Positions 1-7,329 are shown, counted from the first letter of the stretch. The stretch: 15,712 bases of DNA from Syntrophaceae bacterium UBA1163 (GCA_002311635.1 DBZJ01000081.1:1-15712), one strand, 5' to 3'. The notes: generated by a model from the letters alone, not told the origin. Program-made: numbers and translations.

Positions 1-265
1 ACTTAATGCGTTTGTATTAGTTAATACTTGCAATAATTTGCAATAATATGCAAGAAATTAAATAAGGTGAGCTCCGTATTTTGGGCGAGCAAATGCTGTA
101 TTTTATTCCCCGCATCCTTATTTCTTACCGAGCCAGGCAGCCGAATGTAGGTTGCAGGATGAGGTGTCTCCTCGTAGAAATTCACTTATTTCCTTGAAAA
201 ATTGGTGTAGGGTATGCTTAAATTAATTTTTGGGGAAAGAGGGCGGGTAAGGGGTCTATTAGACG
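1..265. other. 5' intergenic region with short TTGCAATAAT repeats
   Basis: I see no gene here. At 28-37 and 38-47 the 10-mer TTGCAATAAT occurs twice in tandem, followed by ATGCAAG at 48-54. The block begins CTTGCA and ends TGCAAG, so it is both iterated and loosely palindromic, as an operator for a DNA-binding regulator could be. The gene it would serve may lie left of the window. The rest is AT-rich, and an AAGGGG at about 250-255 may act as the ribosome binding site for the next gene. The role of the repeats is not known. Confidence 0.4.
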
Positions 266-991
266 ATGAAAACAAAAGGTGCGCTGAGAGAATTACAGGA
301 CACGGTGGTTCGATGCCGTAAGTGTCCCCGGCTGGTTGCTTACCTGAAAGAGGTCTCGGAACATAAACCGAGAAGGTATCGGGACTGGGATTATTGGTCA
401 AAACCCCTTCCCAGTTTCGGAGATCCGGACGCCCGGATTCTGATTGTGGGGCTGGCCCCTGCTGCGCAAGGGGGAAATCGGACAGGCCGTATGTTTACAG
501 GAGATCGGAGTGGAGAATGGCTATTTAACGCCCTTTATCAATTTGGCTTCGGCAATCAACCCAATTCTGTGCGAAGGGATGACGGCTTTGAATTGGGCGA
601 TTGCTATATTACCGCGACGATTCGATGTGCTCCACCCAAGAATAAACCCATGCCTGAAGAAATTGAAAACTGCCGACCTTACTTTTTGAAGGAACTCGAT
701 CTTCTAAGAAATGTTAAGGTGATCGTTCCTTTGGGTCAGATCGCCTTTACGCAAACCCTGAGGTCTCTAAGACTGCGGGGCTTGGAAATTCCCCCATTGG
801 CCTTTGGCCACGGGAACATTTATTCACTTCGGACTTCCAACTCTGTAGGGAACGCAGATCTGCGTTCCCTACAGAGTTTAATTACCACCTACCATCCCAG
901 CCAGCAAAACACTCAGACAGGTAAGCTCACGAGACCAATGTTTCATAAGATTTTTAAAATCCTCCGAGAGAAGTTAGAAATAAAAAGTTGA
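266..991 (+). CDS. Uracil-DNA glycosylase, family 5 (UDGb type, 4Fe-4S)
   Basis: A base-excision repair enzyme that removes uracil and other deaminated bases from DNA. The 241-residue product has four cysteines in the pattern of family 4/5 glycosylases that hold a 4Fe-4S cluster (C17, C20, C121, C136). Motif A reads GLAPAAQGGNRTGRMFTGD (residues 62-80). The alanine after GLAP, in place of the Asp or Asn of other families, is the family-5 signature. Motif B is HPSQQNT from H210. The ATG matches the usual family start just before the RCRKCPRLV segment, with AAGGGG about 10 nt upstream. Oddity: residues 192-204 are encoded by a perfect 40-bp palindrome and look like an in-frame insertion between the GHG segment and motif B. 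The stop codon lies at the edge of a degenerate simple repeat. Family assignment is firm; activity of this copy is assumed. Confidence 0.93.
   Translation: MKTKGALRELQDTVVRCRKCPRLVAYLKEVSEHKPRRYRDWDYWSKPLPSFGDPDARILIVGLAPAAQGGNRTGRMFTGDRSGEWLFNALYQFGFGNQPNSVRRDDGFELGDCYITATIRCAPPKNKPMPEEIENCRPYFLKELDLLRNVKVIVPLGQIAFTQTLRSLRLRGLEIPPLAFGHGNIYSLRTSNSVGNADLRSLQSLITTYHPSQQNTQTGKLTRPMFHKIFKILREKLEIKS
839..878. repeat. Perfect 40-bp palindrome inside the UDG gene
   Basis: Bases 839-858 are the exact reverse complement of 859-878, with no spacer. The centre is AGATCT and the arms contain TGTAGGGAACGC. The palindrome lies wholly inside the glycosylase reading frame and keeps it open. It is probably a palindromic repeat element that entered the gene, comparable in kind to the Rickettsia palindromic elements found inside genes. 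It may have relatives elsewhere in this genome. Confidence 0.9.
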
Positions 992-1082
992 GAGTTCAGA
1001 GTTATGAATTAAGAGTTGAGAATTATGAGTTAAGAGCTGGGAGTGATGAGATTCGAGGTGTCAATTTTTTTCGCTGTGCGCT
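988..1082. repeat. Degenerate short tandem repeat, GAGTTAAGAGTTGAGAATTAT-like
   Basis: From 988 the sequence is a run of imperfect 7-10 nt units (GTTGAGA, GTTCAGA, GTTATGAA, TTAAGA, GTTGAGAA). It grades into a second unit type at about 1068-1088 (CGCTGTGCGCTCTGCGCTATGC). It fills the gap between the glycosylase and Smr genes. No promoter or terminator is obvious in it. Confidence 0.6.
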
Positions 1083-1106
1083 CTGCGCTATGCCGTAATT
1101 TAGCTT

Positions 1107-1391
1107 ATGGCTGTTCGCATCCCCATTGAGGATTGGATTGACCTTCACACTTTTTCTCCGAAAGAGATCCCCTCTCTTTTGGAGGAATATCTCTTGGAAT
1201 GTCAGAAGAAAGGATTTAGGGAAGTCCGCATCATCCATGGAAAAGGGAAGGGGGTGCAGATGAATATCGTCCATTCTTTTCTTAAGAAGAGTCCGCTTGT
1301 AGAATCATTCAAATTGGCCCCGCCTGAGGCAGGTTCCTGGGGGGCCACGATTGCTGTCTTAAATGAAATCGAAACCGGAGAAATAGAATGA
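1107..1391 (+). CDS. Stand-alone Smr domain protein
   Basis: A 94-residue protein that is essentially one Smr domain, the domain found at the C-terminus of MutS2 and alone in small bacterial proteins, where it is linked to DNA or RNA nicking. The visible family motifs are DLH (D12-H14), HGKGKG (44-49, usually HGxGxG) and GSWGATIAVL (77-86). There is no MutS-like ATPase part. No convincing ribosome binding site precedes the ATG. The start is chosen because it gives the usual short lead before the DLH motif. The stop codon overlaps the next gene's start in ATGA, so the two are probably co-translated. The substrate cannot be told from sequence. Confidence 0.85.
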   Translation: MAVRIPIEDWIDLHTFSPKEIPSLLEEYLLECQKKGFREVRIIHGKGKGVQMNIVHSFLKKSPLVESFKLAPPEAGSWGATIAVLNEIETGEIE

Positions 1392-1762
1392 TCAAGTTTT
1401 GGCTTATCGCAGCCGCAATTTCTGGATTCTTAAGTGTCGCTCTTGGAGCCTTTGGGGCTCACTTATTAAAAAATATCTTGGATGAGTATGGAAAGACCGT
1501 CTACGAAAAGGCAGTCCTTTACCAGATGTTTCATACGATCGCTTTGTTCGTTGTAGGGATATTACAACATCTCGTTAAAGACACATCTTTTTCGATTGCA
1601 GGTTGGGGGTTTTTGGTCGGAATCCTCCTCTTCTCAGGAAGTCTTTATCTATTAGCAGTCACGGGGACAAAATGGCTCGGAGCCATCACTCCCTTTGGCG
1701 GAGTGGCGTTTCTTTTTGGCTGGTTCTGGCTGGTGGTGACGATCATCGAAGGACGCCTTTGA
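1388..1762 (+). CDS. DUF423 family small membrane protein
   Basis: The 124-residue product consists mostly of hydrophobic helices, with about four membrane segments (roughly residues 4-24, 43-60, 69-90 and 98-120). It carries the family's conserved N-terminal pattern, SVALGAFGAHLLK (residues 16-28), and an LYQMFHTIAL segment (44-53). This is the YgdD/YwdK (DUF423) inner-membrane family, whose biochemical role is unknown. It starts in the ATGA overlap with the Smr gene, with GGAG just upstream. A repeat element with terminal inverted repeats lies 28 bp after its stop codon. Confidence 0.88.
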   Translation: MIKFWLIAAAISGFLSVALGAFGAHLLKNILDEYGKTVYEKAVLYQMFHTIALFVVGILQHLVKDTSFSIAGWGFLVGILLFSGSLYLLAVTGTKWLGAITPFGGVAFLFGWFWLVVTIIEGRL

Positions 1763-1790
1763 TCCCGATTCAACGATCCGCTCGAATGAA

Positions 1791-1830
1791 CCCCGTTAGA
1801 TATTCCAGCGAGGCATCATTTCTAACGGGG
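1791..1830. repeat. Inverted-repeat element, copy A (40 bp)
   Basis: The element is bounded by perfect 10-bp inverted repeats, CCCCGTTAGA and TCTAACGGGG. TGAA sits on both sides (1787-1790 and 1831-1834), possibly a target duplication. Its reverse complement matches the ends of the longer copy at 3427-3533. It has no T-run, so I do not call it a terminator. Confidence 0.8.
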
Positions 1831-1924
1831 TGAACTTAAAAAGAAAAACCTTTTCATCTCATCATAGTCGTTGTGAGGACTGCATCCTTGCTATGAGAGA
1901 ATTGTGATTGAAGGAAATTGAAGG

Positions 1925-2500
1925 ATGAGAAGAATTCTAACGGTCTTAACCATGATCACCCTCTTGTTTTCGATTATTGTTTTTCCCGCCCTGGCTGCCA
2001 ACAAGCCGCCGGAAAAGGGCGAAGCGCTTCCTGTTATCAACCTTCCTGTCCCAAGAAATGCAGAGGAAAGAAACTATTTGGGGCTTTCCGGGGGCGGCCT
2101 ATTCAAAATCCCTCAGATCAAAGCCCACGGCGTGATCGTGGAACTCTTCAGTATGTACTGCCCTTTCTGCCAGAAGGACGCGCCGGGAGTGAATGAGCTT
2201 TACCGGCTCATTGAAAACAGTGCCGTCCTGAAAAACAAAATTAAATTAATCGGGATCGGTGTAGGAAATTCGCCTTACGAGGTGGAGGTGTTCAAGAAAA
2301 CGTATGATGTCCCCTTTCCGCTTTTTCCGGATAAGGATTTCGTGATCCACAAGGTTTGCGGGGAAGTGAGGACACCGTACTACATGGTTGTCAAGATTAA
2401 TGAGGATGGGACCCACCAAATCGTACACAGTCAATTAGGAAATTATCTTGGGGCTGAACCGTTTCTGGAAGTCGTGCTCAAAACATTGGGGCTAAAATAG
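1925..2500 (+). CDS. Exported thioredoxin-like (TlpA/redoxin-type) protein
   Basis: A 191-residue protein with a clear signal peptide: MRR, a hydrophobic core, and a likely cut after PALA at residue 24. It therefore acts in the periplasm, possibly membrane-tethered. The thioredoxin-like fold shows the active-site motif CPFC at C79-C82 in the context ELFSMYCPFC, and the conserved cis-proline in RTPYY (P151). A third cysteine is at C145. The likely role is thiol-disulfide exchange, as in TlpA/ResA-type proteins; the partner is unknown. A good ribosome binding site, AAGGA at 1911-1915, supports the ATG. The next gene, 73 bp on, encodes an exported peroxiredoxin, so this protein could be its reductant; that is inference from adjacency. 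Confidence 0.85.
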   Translation: MRRILTVLTMITLLFSIIVFPALAANKPPEKGEALPVINLPVPRNAEERNYLGLSGGGLFKIPQIKAHGVIVELFSMYCPFCQKDAPGVNELYRLIENSAVLKNKIKLIGIGVGNSPYEVEVFKKTYDVPFPLFPDKDFVIHKVCGEVRTPYYMVVKINEDGTHQIVHSQLGNYLGAEPFLEVVLKTLGLK

Positions 2501-2508
2501 CAATCAAA

Positions 2509-2529
2509 CTCCCCTCCCTCCGAGGGGAG
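2509..2529. repeat. CTCCCCT...AGGGGAG hairpin between the two redox genes
   Basis: A perfect 7-bp inverted repeat (2509-2515 with 2523-2529) with a 7-nt loop. It resembles the CTC/GAG-rich inverted repeat at the end of rph. It lacks a T-run, so it is more likely a dispersed repeat than a terminator. It may still affect expression of the gene after it. Confidence 0.5.
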
Positions 2530-2573
2530 ACGGATGAAGTGCGGGGGAACGCGCTGCATCAGGAGGATGTGCC

Positions 2574-3179
2574 ATGAATAAGAGAAGAGTTCTCCGCTTT
2601 ATCTTACTCACCGGAGTCCTATTTCCATCCGTATTGGCCCCGGTGGCCTTTGGCCTTTCAGACGCCTATAAGGGAAACATTTACGAGGTAGGGACCCTTA
2701 AATCGGTTGACAGCGTTTTGAGGGTGAAGGTGGGGGATCGTGCTCCTGATTTCACTCTTCCATCCATTTCCGGGCAGAAGGTTTCTCTGAGCCAGTTTCT
2801 GGAGAAAAAGAACGTTGTCCTTTCCTTCGTTCCTGCGGCATGGACACCCGTCTGTTCAGATCAATGGCCCGGGTACAATATCGCGAAAGATATCTTTAAC
2901 CAGTATGACGCCATCCTCCTTGGAATTACGGTAGATAACATTCCTACCCTTTTTGCATGGACCAACCAGATGGGCCAGGTCTGGTTTCCGGTACTTTCCG
3001 ATTTCTGGCCTCATGGAGCGGTCGCCAAAAGATACGGTGTCTTGCGTTCGGATGGAATATCCGAACGGGCTTTGTTCGTCATCGACAAAACGGGAATCCT
3101 TCGTTATATCGACGTGCACGATATCAACAAGAGGCCTGCCCTTGAGGATCTCATGGGGGCGCTGGAGAAACTGAAATAG
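2574..3179 (+). CDS. Exported peroxiredoxin (AhpC/TSA family) with a single cysteine
   Basis: A 201-residue protein with an N-terminal signal sequence or anchor (MNKRR, then hydrophobic residues 8-27), followed by a complete peroxiredoxin domain from about residue 50. VGDRAPDFTLPSISG (53-67) is the typical entry strand. The peroxidatic site reads PAAWTPVC, which fits the family pattern PxxxTxxC with T91 and C94. No other cysteine occurs in the protein, so it cannot form an internal disulfide and should work as a 1-Cys enzyme needing an outside thiol. The expected role is reduction of hydrogen peroxide or organic peroxides in the periplasm. A strong ribosome binding site, AGGAGG at 2561-2566, fixes the start. 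The neighbouring CPFC protein is a candidate electron donor by inference. Confidence 0.87.
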   Translation: MNKRRVLRFILLTGVLFPSVLAPVAFGLSDAYKGNIYEVGTLKSVDSVLRVKVGDRAPDFTLPSISGQKVSLSQFLEKKNVVLSFVPAAWTPVCSDQWPGYNIAKDIFNQYDAILLGITVDNIPTLFAWTNQMGQVWFPVLSDFWPHGAVAKRYGVLRSDGISERALFVIDKTGILRYIDVHDINKRPALEDLMGALEKLK

Positions 3180-3231
3180 AACGATGAACAAAGAACAATG
3201 AATCGATCATTGTTTGAAAAAGGAGGTTAAA

Positions 3232-3435
3232 ATGAGTATTCCGCGACATTGTCCAGGTTTTGAGCAGTTCAAGGATCTAAAATCCTTCGTGTGCAAATGT
3301 CCGAACTGTGGAAAGGGAGTTGAGATCTTCTCGGATGAATTCGATAGGAAGCACACATGCAAAGGTTGCCGTCAGGAGATTGACTTTACGAAATGCGCCT
3401 TGACCGGCGGGGCAGCAGACCCGTCACCCCGTTAG
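3232..3435 (+). CDS. Small zinc-ribbon protein of unknown function
   Basis: A 67-residue protein with two cysteine pairs: CKCPNC near residues 22-27 and CKGC near 43-46, separated by an acidic-basic stretch FSDEFDRKH. This is the pattern of a zinc ribbon, which could bind nucleic acid or another protein. I recognise the family only as short conserved bacterial proteins. The start is the ATG at 3232, because AGGAGG sits at 3221-3226; a TTG at 3214 in the same frame would put that site inside the gene. The last residues (about PSPR) and the TAG stop come from the terminal repeat of the inverted-repeat element beginning at 3427, so the original C-terminus may have differed. Confidence 0.72.
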   Translation: MSIPRHCPGFEQFKDLKSFVCKCPNCGKGVEIFSDEFDRKHTCKGCRQEIDFTKCALTGGAADPSPR

Positions 3436-3533
3436 AAATGATGCTCCGCCTGCGTGGCCGGAGCCACCTCGGAGCGATGAAGGCCCGCTGCTCTGGATCG
3501 GGGTTTGATGCTTCGCTGGAATTTCTAACGGGG
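3427..3533. repeat. Inverted-repeat element, copy B (107 bp, with an internal insertion)
   Basis: The ends CCCCGTTAGA and TCTAACGGGG match copy A in reverse orientation. The first 17 bases are identical to the reverse complement of copy A and the last 23 differ at two positions. Between them are 67 extra bases (3444-3510), with TGATG immediately before (3439-3443) and as their last five bases (3506-3510). The insert carries a nested hairpin (GCTCCG pairing CGGAGC around GTGGC pairing GCCAC). The left end overlaps the stop codon of the zinc-ribbon gene. Confidence 0.8.
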
Positions 3534-3561
3534 TGAACCCCGATAAATTCACCCCACGGTG

Positions 3562-3581
3562 CCTGCCTGCCGGTAGGCGGG
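3562..3581. repeat. CCTGCCT...AGGCGGG hairpin between convergent genes
   Basis: A short inverted repeat (3562-3568 with 3575-3581, one G-T pair) around GCCGGT. It lies in the gap between the zinc-ribbon gene and the end of the leftward phosphodiesterase gene. It could act as a transcription barrier for either direction, but no clean T-run follows it. Confidence 0.4.
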
Positions 3582-3598
3582 GGAAAAGGGGGAGGGAG

Positions 3599-4078
3599 TC
3601 AGATTTTAATGATCTCTCCTTCTATTTTCTCTCCGAGGTGTAGGATCCCGAGGGTGGCTTGATTCATAAAAGAGCGGGTGGCGGAGCCAGGGTTGAAAAG
3701 GCAGATCTTCTTGACTTGATGATTCGCCGGGGTATGGGTGTGGCCATAAACAATTACGTCCGCTTCGTCGAATTCTCCTCGGATGCGTGACTCGATTCCG
3801 AACGGAGAGCCTCCCCCATGGATCAGGCCGATCTTAAATCCTTCTATTTCAACGATCCTCTTCTGAGGGAATGCTTTTCGAATATCCAGAGAATCCATGT
3901 TTCCGCAGACGGCAATCAGCTCTTTCAGGCTTGAAAGATATTCTGCGATGCTCCAGTCCACGAAGTCTCCTGCATGAAATATCTTTTCCACGTCTTTGAA
4001 ATGGAATTCGATGATACTCTTGAATTCGGGATGAGGCTCCCTCAAGTGCGTATCTGAAATGACACCGATCTTCATCAT
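3599..4078 (-). CDS. YfcE/MJ0936-type metallophosphoesterase
   Basis: A 159-residue calcineurin-like phosphodiesterase, the length of the single-domain YfcE/MJ0936 family. All metal-binding motifs are visible in order: DTH (D9, H11), GD (D38), GN (N60), HGG (H87) and GHTH (H113, H115). Such enzymes bind two metal ions and cleave phosphodiesters in vitro; natural substrates are mostly unknown. No export signal is present, so it is cytoplasmic. Its ATG overlaps the stop codon of the upstream peptidase gene (ATGA), so the two are translated together. A second in-frame ATG directly follows and cannot be excluded as the start. Confidence 0.9.
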   Translation of the reverse strand: MMKIGVISDTHLREPHPEFKSIIEFHFKDVEKIFHAGDFVDWSIAEYLSSLKELIAVCGNMDSLDIRKAFPQKRIVEIEGFKIGLIHGGGSPFGIESRIRGEFDEADVIVYGHTHTPANHQVKKICLFNPGSATRSFMNQATLGILHLGEKIEGEIIKI

Positions 4079-5061
4079 CTCGTGTTCCGTGTCTCGGGCT
4101 TCGTGTCCGCAAGTCTCGCTAACTCAACGACCGAATGATAGACTCCGATGGCCACTTTCTGCATAAATCCGAAATCCAGGGTTTCTATTCTATCTGAAGA
4201 GAGGTGGTAATTCGGGTTTCTCAAAAAACCAGTATCTGTGATCATGAGGGCTGGCACCCCTTTATCCCAGAAAACACTGTGGTCACTCAGGCTCACCTCG
4301 TCCATTTCCTCCCCATTTCCAGGCACAATAAGGAATTCTAAGGGAAGTTCAGGGATATTGGTCTTGAAAGATCGACAAACTTTTTCCAATAACCCCTTCG
4401 ACCTTTCGTTTCCAATGATGGCGATGAAATCTCCCACATTGGGATAATGTTTGGGATTGAGATAAGGAGGATAATCCTGCCTTGGGCCGGTGAATCCCAC
4501 CATCTCTACGGAAATCATCCCAAGGATCTCTTCCCCTCCCTTGCTCAGACTGTCCACATAATGAGCACTGCCGGCAAAATCATATTCCTCGAGGGAGAAG
4601 GCGACCAGTCTTACAGTGCTTTCCAGAGGGACCGCTTGAATATTTCTTGCTACCTCGAGCAGCAGAGCCACCGCGCTGGCATTGTCATCCGCCCCGGGAG
4701 AACCCGGGACGGTGTCGTAATGGGCTCCCAGGATGAGAACCCGACGGGGAGAGGTCATCCCTCTCTTTTCTGCCACAATATTCTTATAGGATTTTCCCTC
4801 CCATTCAAAACGATCCTCTCTGACTTCCAGTCCGGCCTTGAGAAATTCCTTCTCAATATATTGTGCCGCCTGCTCCAGCTTCTGATAGCCATGATACGGA
4901 CCCCGATCAAAATGGATATTTCTTACATGCCCTTTGAGATTTTCTGTCGAAATCATCATCTTCTTGGCAGGGTTCGCCTCATCCCCAATCATTAAAAACA
5001 GTAAAGAGAAAACTAAAATAAAATGCCAAGGGAAGGTTCGAAATCTCATGATTAGTTGCAT
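4075..5061 (-). CDS. Exported M28 family zinc metallopeptidase
   Basis: A 328-residue peptidase of the M28 aminopeptidase group. An N-terminal hydrophobic segment (residues 11-25) indicates export or a membrane anchor. The two-zinc site is recognisable: HYD at H114 and D116, GADDNAS with D125, SLEEYDFAGS with E158/E159, SVEMVG with E186 where Asp is usual, and H286 in NPNYH. It should release N-terminal residues from peptides outside the cytoplasm. The start could be the ATG at 5061 or the one at 5049; neither has a clear ribosome binding site. The last ten residues (DTKPETRNTR) come from a degenerate CACGA-type simple repeat and are probably not part of the fold. The gene is followed directly by the phosphodiesterase gene; a functional link is not evident. 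Confidence 0.88.
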   Translation of the reverse strand: MQLIMRFRTFPWHFILVFSLLFLMIGDEANPAKKMMISTENLKGHVRNIHFDRGPYHGYQKLEQAAQYIEKEFLKAGLEVREDRFEWEGKSYKNIVAEKRGMTSPRRVLILGAHYDTVPGSPGADDNASAVALLLEVARNIQAVPLESTVRLVAFSLEEYDFAGSAHYVDSLSKGGEEILGMISVEMVGFTGPRQDYPPYLNPKHYPNVGDFIAIIGNERSKGLLEKVCRSFKTNIPELPLEFLIVPGNGEEMDEVSLSDHSVFWDKGVPALMITDTGFLRNPNYHLSSDRIETLDFGFMQKVAIGVYHSVVELARLADTKPETRNTR

Positions 5062-5199
5062 TATGTTATTTGAAAATCAATGTTCTGTCAATTTGAAGCT
5101 CCAACTTTCCATTGTCGGTGGCGTTATGGGATAAGGATTTGTGCACTCGAATTGTTCAATTCAGGATGGTGATTCTTGGAGAGGGAAGCTCGAGGATAA

Positions 5200-6393
5200 T
5201 TAATTCTTGCGCATCATGCTACCCACCGCTTTCTCCAGTCCGTCAAGGGTCAGTTCAAACATCGGGAGAATCTCGCGGATTTGATGAATGGAGCGGGTGT
5301 AGGGCCATTCTTCGGCAAGTTTTGGATTGATCCAAACAGCATGGGGAAAGGTCTTGGCAATAAACTTTAGCCTCTCATAACTCGGCCTCCCGGATCGCTC
5401 TTCAATGTGAATGGAGCCATCCGTAGCCATCAATTCATAAGGAGCCATGCTCGCATCCCCAACGACGATGAACCTTGTTTCAGGGTCAAGACGGACCAGC
5501 TCATCCACCGGGAAAGGTTTGGAATGCCTGGGAGGGTCCTCCCAGAGATAATCGTAGATGGTGTTATGAAAAAAGAACGTCTTGAGATCTTTGAACTGGG
5601 CCCGTGCGTAGTTAAAGAGGGTTTGAACCAGCTCGATATAAGGATCCATGGACCATCCGCCATTATCGATGGCAAGGATGACCTTCAACCGGTCCTTTAG
5701 ACTCCGATCAAATACAATCTCTATCTCTCCCGCATTCCTCATGGTCTCGTAAATCGACTTGTCAATATTCACCCTATCCTTAGGGCCGAATGGAACCATA
5801 TTCCTCAACCGCTTGAGAGCCTCTCCCATTTGGGATGCCGTCATCGGTCCCTCCTGGGAGTAATCACGATATCTCCGATCCATAGCGACTTTGACGGCTG
5901 ACTTATTTCGGGAGACGCCGCCGATTCTCATCCCACCTGGATGGTAGCCGGAATGTCCCACAGGAGAAGTTCCACCCGTTCCAATCCACTTGTTTCCTCC
6001 GTGGTGTGCCTCGGTTTGTTCTTTCAACCGGTCAAGAAAGTATTTGAGCAATTCCTCGGGACTGAGCTTCAGCAAATCTTCTTCCTTTACCCCAAGGGCC
6101 TCTGCTAACTCTTTTGGATCTTTCAGCCACTCGTCAAGCAGGGCACGGGCGATCTCGGACAATTCAATTTCTTCCGATCCCTTGAACTCAGCGCCTTCAA
6201 ACTGATGAGCAAACACCTGGTCGTAGAGATCGAAATATTTCTCACTCTTCACCAGAATCGTACGGGCGCTTGTATAGAAGTCATCCAGAGAATTGATCAA
6301 CCCCATGCTCAAGGCCTTCTGAAGTGTGAGGAAGGAGGTGGGAGAAACGGGTATCCCCGCTTTTTTCAAAAGATAAAAGAAGTCAACAAACAT
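5200..6393 (-). CDS. CoxE-like VWA domain protein
   Basis: A 397-residue cytoplasmic protein. The N-terminal half (about 1-130) is helical and charged. A glycine-rich linker follows (133-160), then a von Willebrand A-like domain (about 235-380). The usual metal-ion motif DxSxS is replaced by DNGGWSMD (D243-D250), and a later conserved segment reads VGDASMAPYEL (311-321). This matches the CoxE/VWA_CoxE group that pairs with MoxR ATPases. These pairs act as chaperone-like systems that remodel a client protein or help insert metal cofactors, but the client here is unknown. It lies 84 bp downstream of the moxR-like gene on the same strand. The ATG at 6393 starts the conserved FVDFFYLLKKAGIPVS segment. 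Confidence 0.87.
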   Translation of the reverse strand: MFVDFFYLLKKAGIPVSPTSFLTLQKALSMGLINSLDDFYTSARTILVKSEKYFDLYDQVFAHQFEGAEFKGSEEIELSEIARALLDEWLKDPKELAEALGVKEEDLLKLSPEELLKYFLDRLKEQTEAHHGGNKWIGTGGTSPVGHSGYHPGGMRIGGVSRNKSAVKVAMDRRYRDYSQEGPMTASQMGEALKRLRNMVPFGPKDRVNIDKSIYETMRNAGEIEIVFDRSLKDRLKVILAIDNGGWSMDPYIELVQTLFNYARAQFKDLKTFFFHNTIYDYLWEDPPRHSKPFPVDELVRLDPETRFIVVGDASMAPYELMATDGSIHIEERSGRPSYERLKFIAKTFPHAVWINPKLAEEWPYTRSIHQIREILPMFELTLDGLEKAVGSMMRKN

Positions 6394-6404
6394 AATTTAC
6401 CAGT

Positions 6405-6475
6405 GAAATGATGGAATCGTGGAATATTGGAATATCTGTTTGATCATTCCGCAATCCGCATTCCGCAATTTATTT
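6405..6475. repeat. Degenerate GGAAT/ATTCC short repeats
   Basis: The gap between the MoxR and CoxE-like genes holds imperfect copies of TGGAATNNTGGAATAT and ATTCCGCAATCCGCATTCCGCAAT. The two halves are of opposite sense, so the stretch can fold loosely. It resembles in style the simple repeats at 988-1082 and around 3181-3210. Confidence 0.5.
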
Positions 6476-6477
6476 AA

Positions 6478-7329
6478 TTACACCCTAAACCGTGCCACGG
6501 CATTCTGGGCGACGACGTAGTCAGGGCTCTTTTTAAAAAGGACGCCCAAGAAAGGAACCTCTCCTTTGATCAGATCCTTCACCCGAAAGTCAGGATCTGC
6601 CCTTAAGGCCCTAAGCCAGTTAATCAGCTCCCGAGTGGCAGGTTTTTTTTCAATACCCCTGATTTCTCTGAGACGGTAAAATGTTCTAATGGCGCTATCG
6701 AGTAATTCCTTGTCAATATCAGAAAAATGAACCTGAACAATCTTTCTCATCATGTCAGGCTCTGGAAAGGCAATGTGATGGAAATTACAGCGACCCAAGA
6801 ACGGGTCGGACAGATCCTTTTTGGCATTCGACGTGATGATGATCACCGGCCGATATTTCGTTTTGATGGTTTTATCAATTTCGATAATATCAAACTCCAT
6901 CTGGTCCAGCACATCCAGCATATCGTCCTGAAAATCCGTATCGGCCTTATCAATCTCGTCGATCAGGAGAACGACTCTCTGATCGGATACAAAGGACTGT
7001 CCGATCTTTCCCATCCGGATGTACTCTTCAATATTGCTGACATCCCTTTTCGAATCGCCAAAACGGCTGTCGTTTAAGCGTGTCAGCGTATCATACTGGT
7101 AAAGGGCATCGATCAGCTTCATGCTCGATTTGACATTGAGGACGATCAATTTCATGCCAGAAGCTTCTGCAATGGCGTGGGCCAGCATGGTTTTTCCCGT
7201 TCCGGGCTCTCCCTTGAGCAGAAGAGGCATTTCGAGCGCCATCGAAATGTTGACAATTCTTGCCAGTTCATCATCCAGCACGTATTTGGAAGCCCCTGTG
7301 AATTCCTTTTTTTGCGTCTCTTTGTGCAT
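6478..7329 (-). CDS. MoxR-type AAA+ ATPase
   Basis: A 283-residue AAA+ ATPase. Visible features are Walker A GEPGTGKT (40-47), Walker B LLIDEIDKAD (121-130), sensor-1 asparagine in IITSNAKKDL (N168) and an arginine finger in DPFLGRC (R180). Family knowledge: MoxR proteins form hexamers that work with a VWA partner to activate or mature other proteins. The CoxE-like VWA gene directly follows on the same strand, which makes a two-gene MoxR-VWA module. The ATG at 7329 has GGAG-like bases (AGTGGAGAC) just before it. No obvious client operon, such as an oxidase or dehydrogenase, is beside the pair in this window. Confidence 0.92.
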   Translation of the reverse strand: MHKETQKKEFTGASKYVLDDELARIVNISMALEMPLLLKGEPGTGKTMLAHAIAEASGMKLIVLNVKSSMKLIDALYQYDTLTRLNDSRFGDSKRDVSNIEEYIRMGKIGQSFVSDQRVVLLIDEIDKADTDFQDDMLDVLDQMEFDIIEIDKTIKTKYRPVIIITSNAKKDLSDPFLGRCNFHHIAFPEPDMMRKIVQVHFSDIDKELLDSAIRTFYRLREIRGIEKKPATRELINWLRALRADPDFRVKDLIKGEVPFLGVLFKKSPDYVVAQNAVARFRV

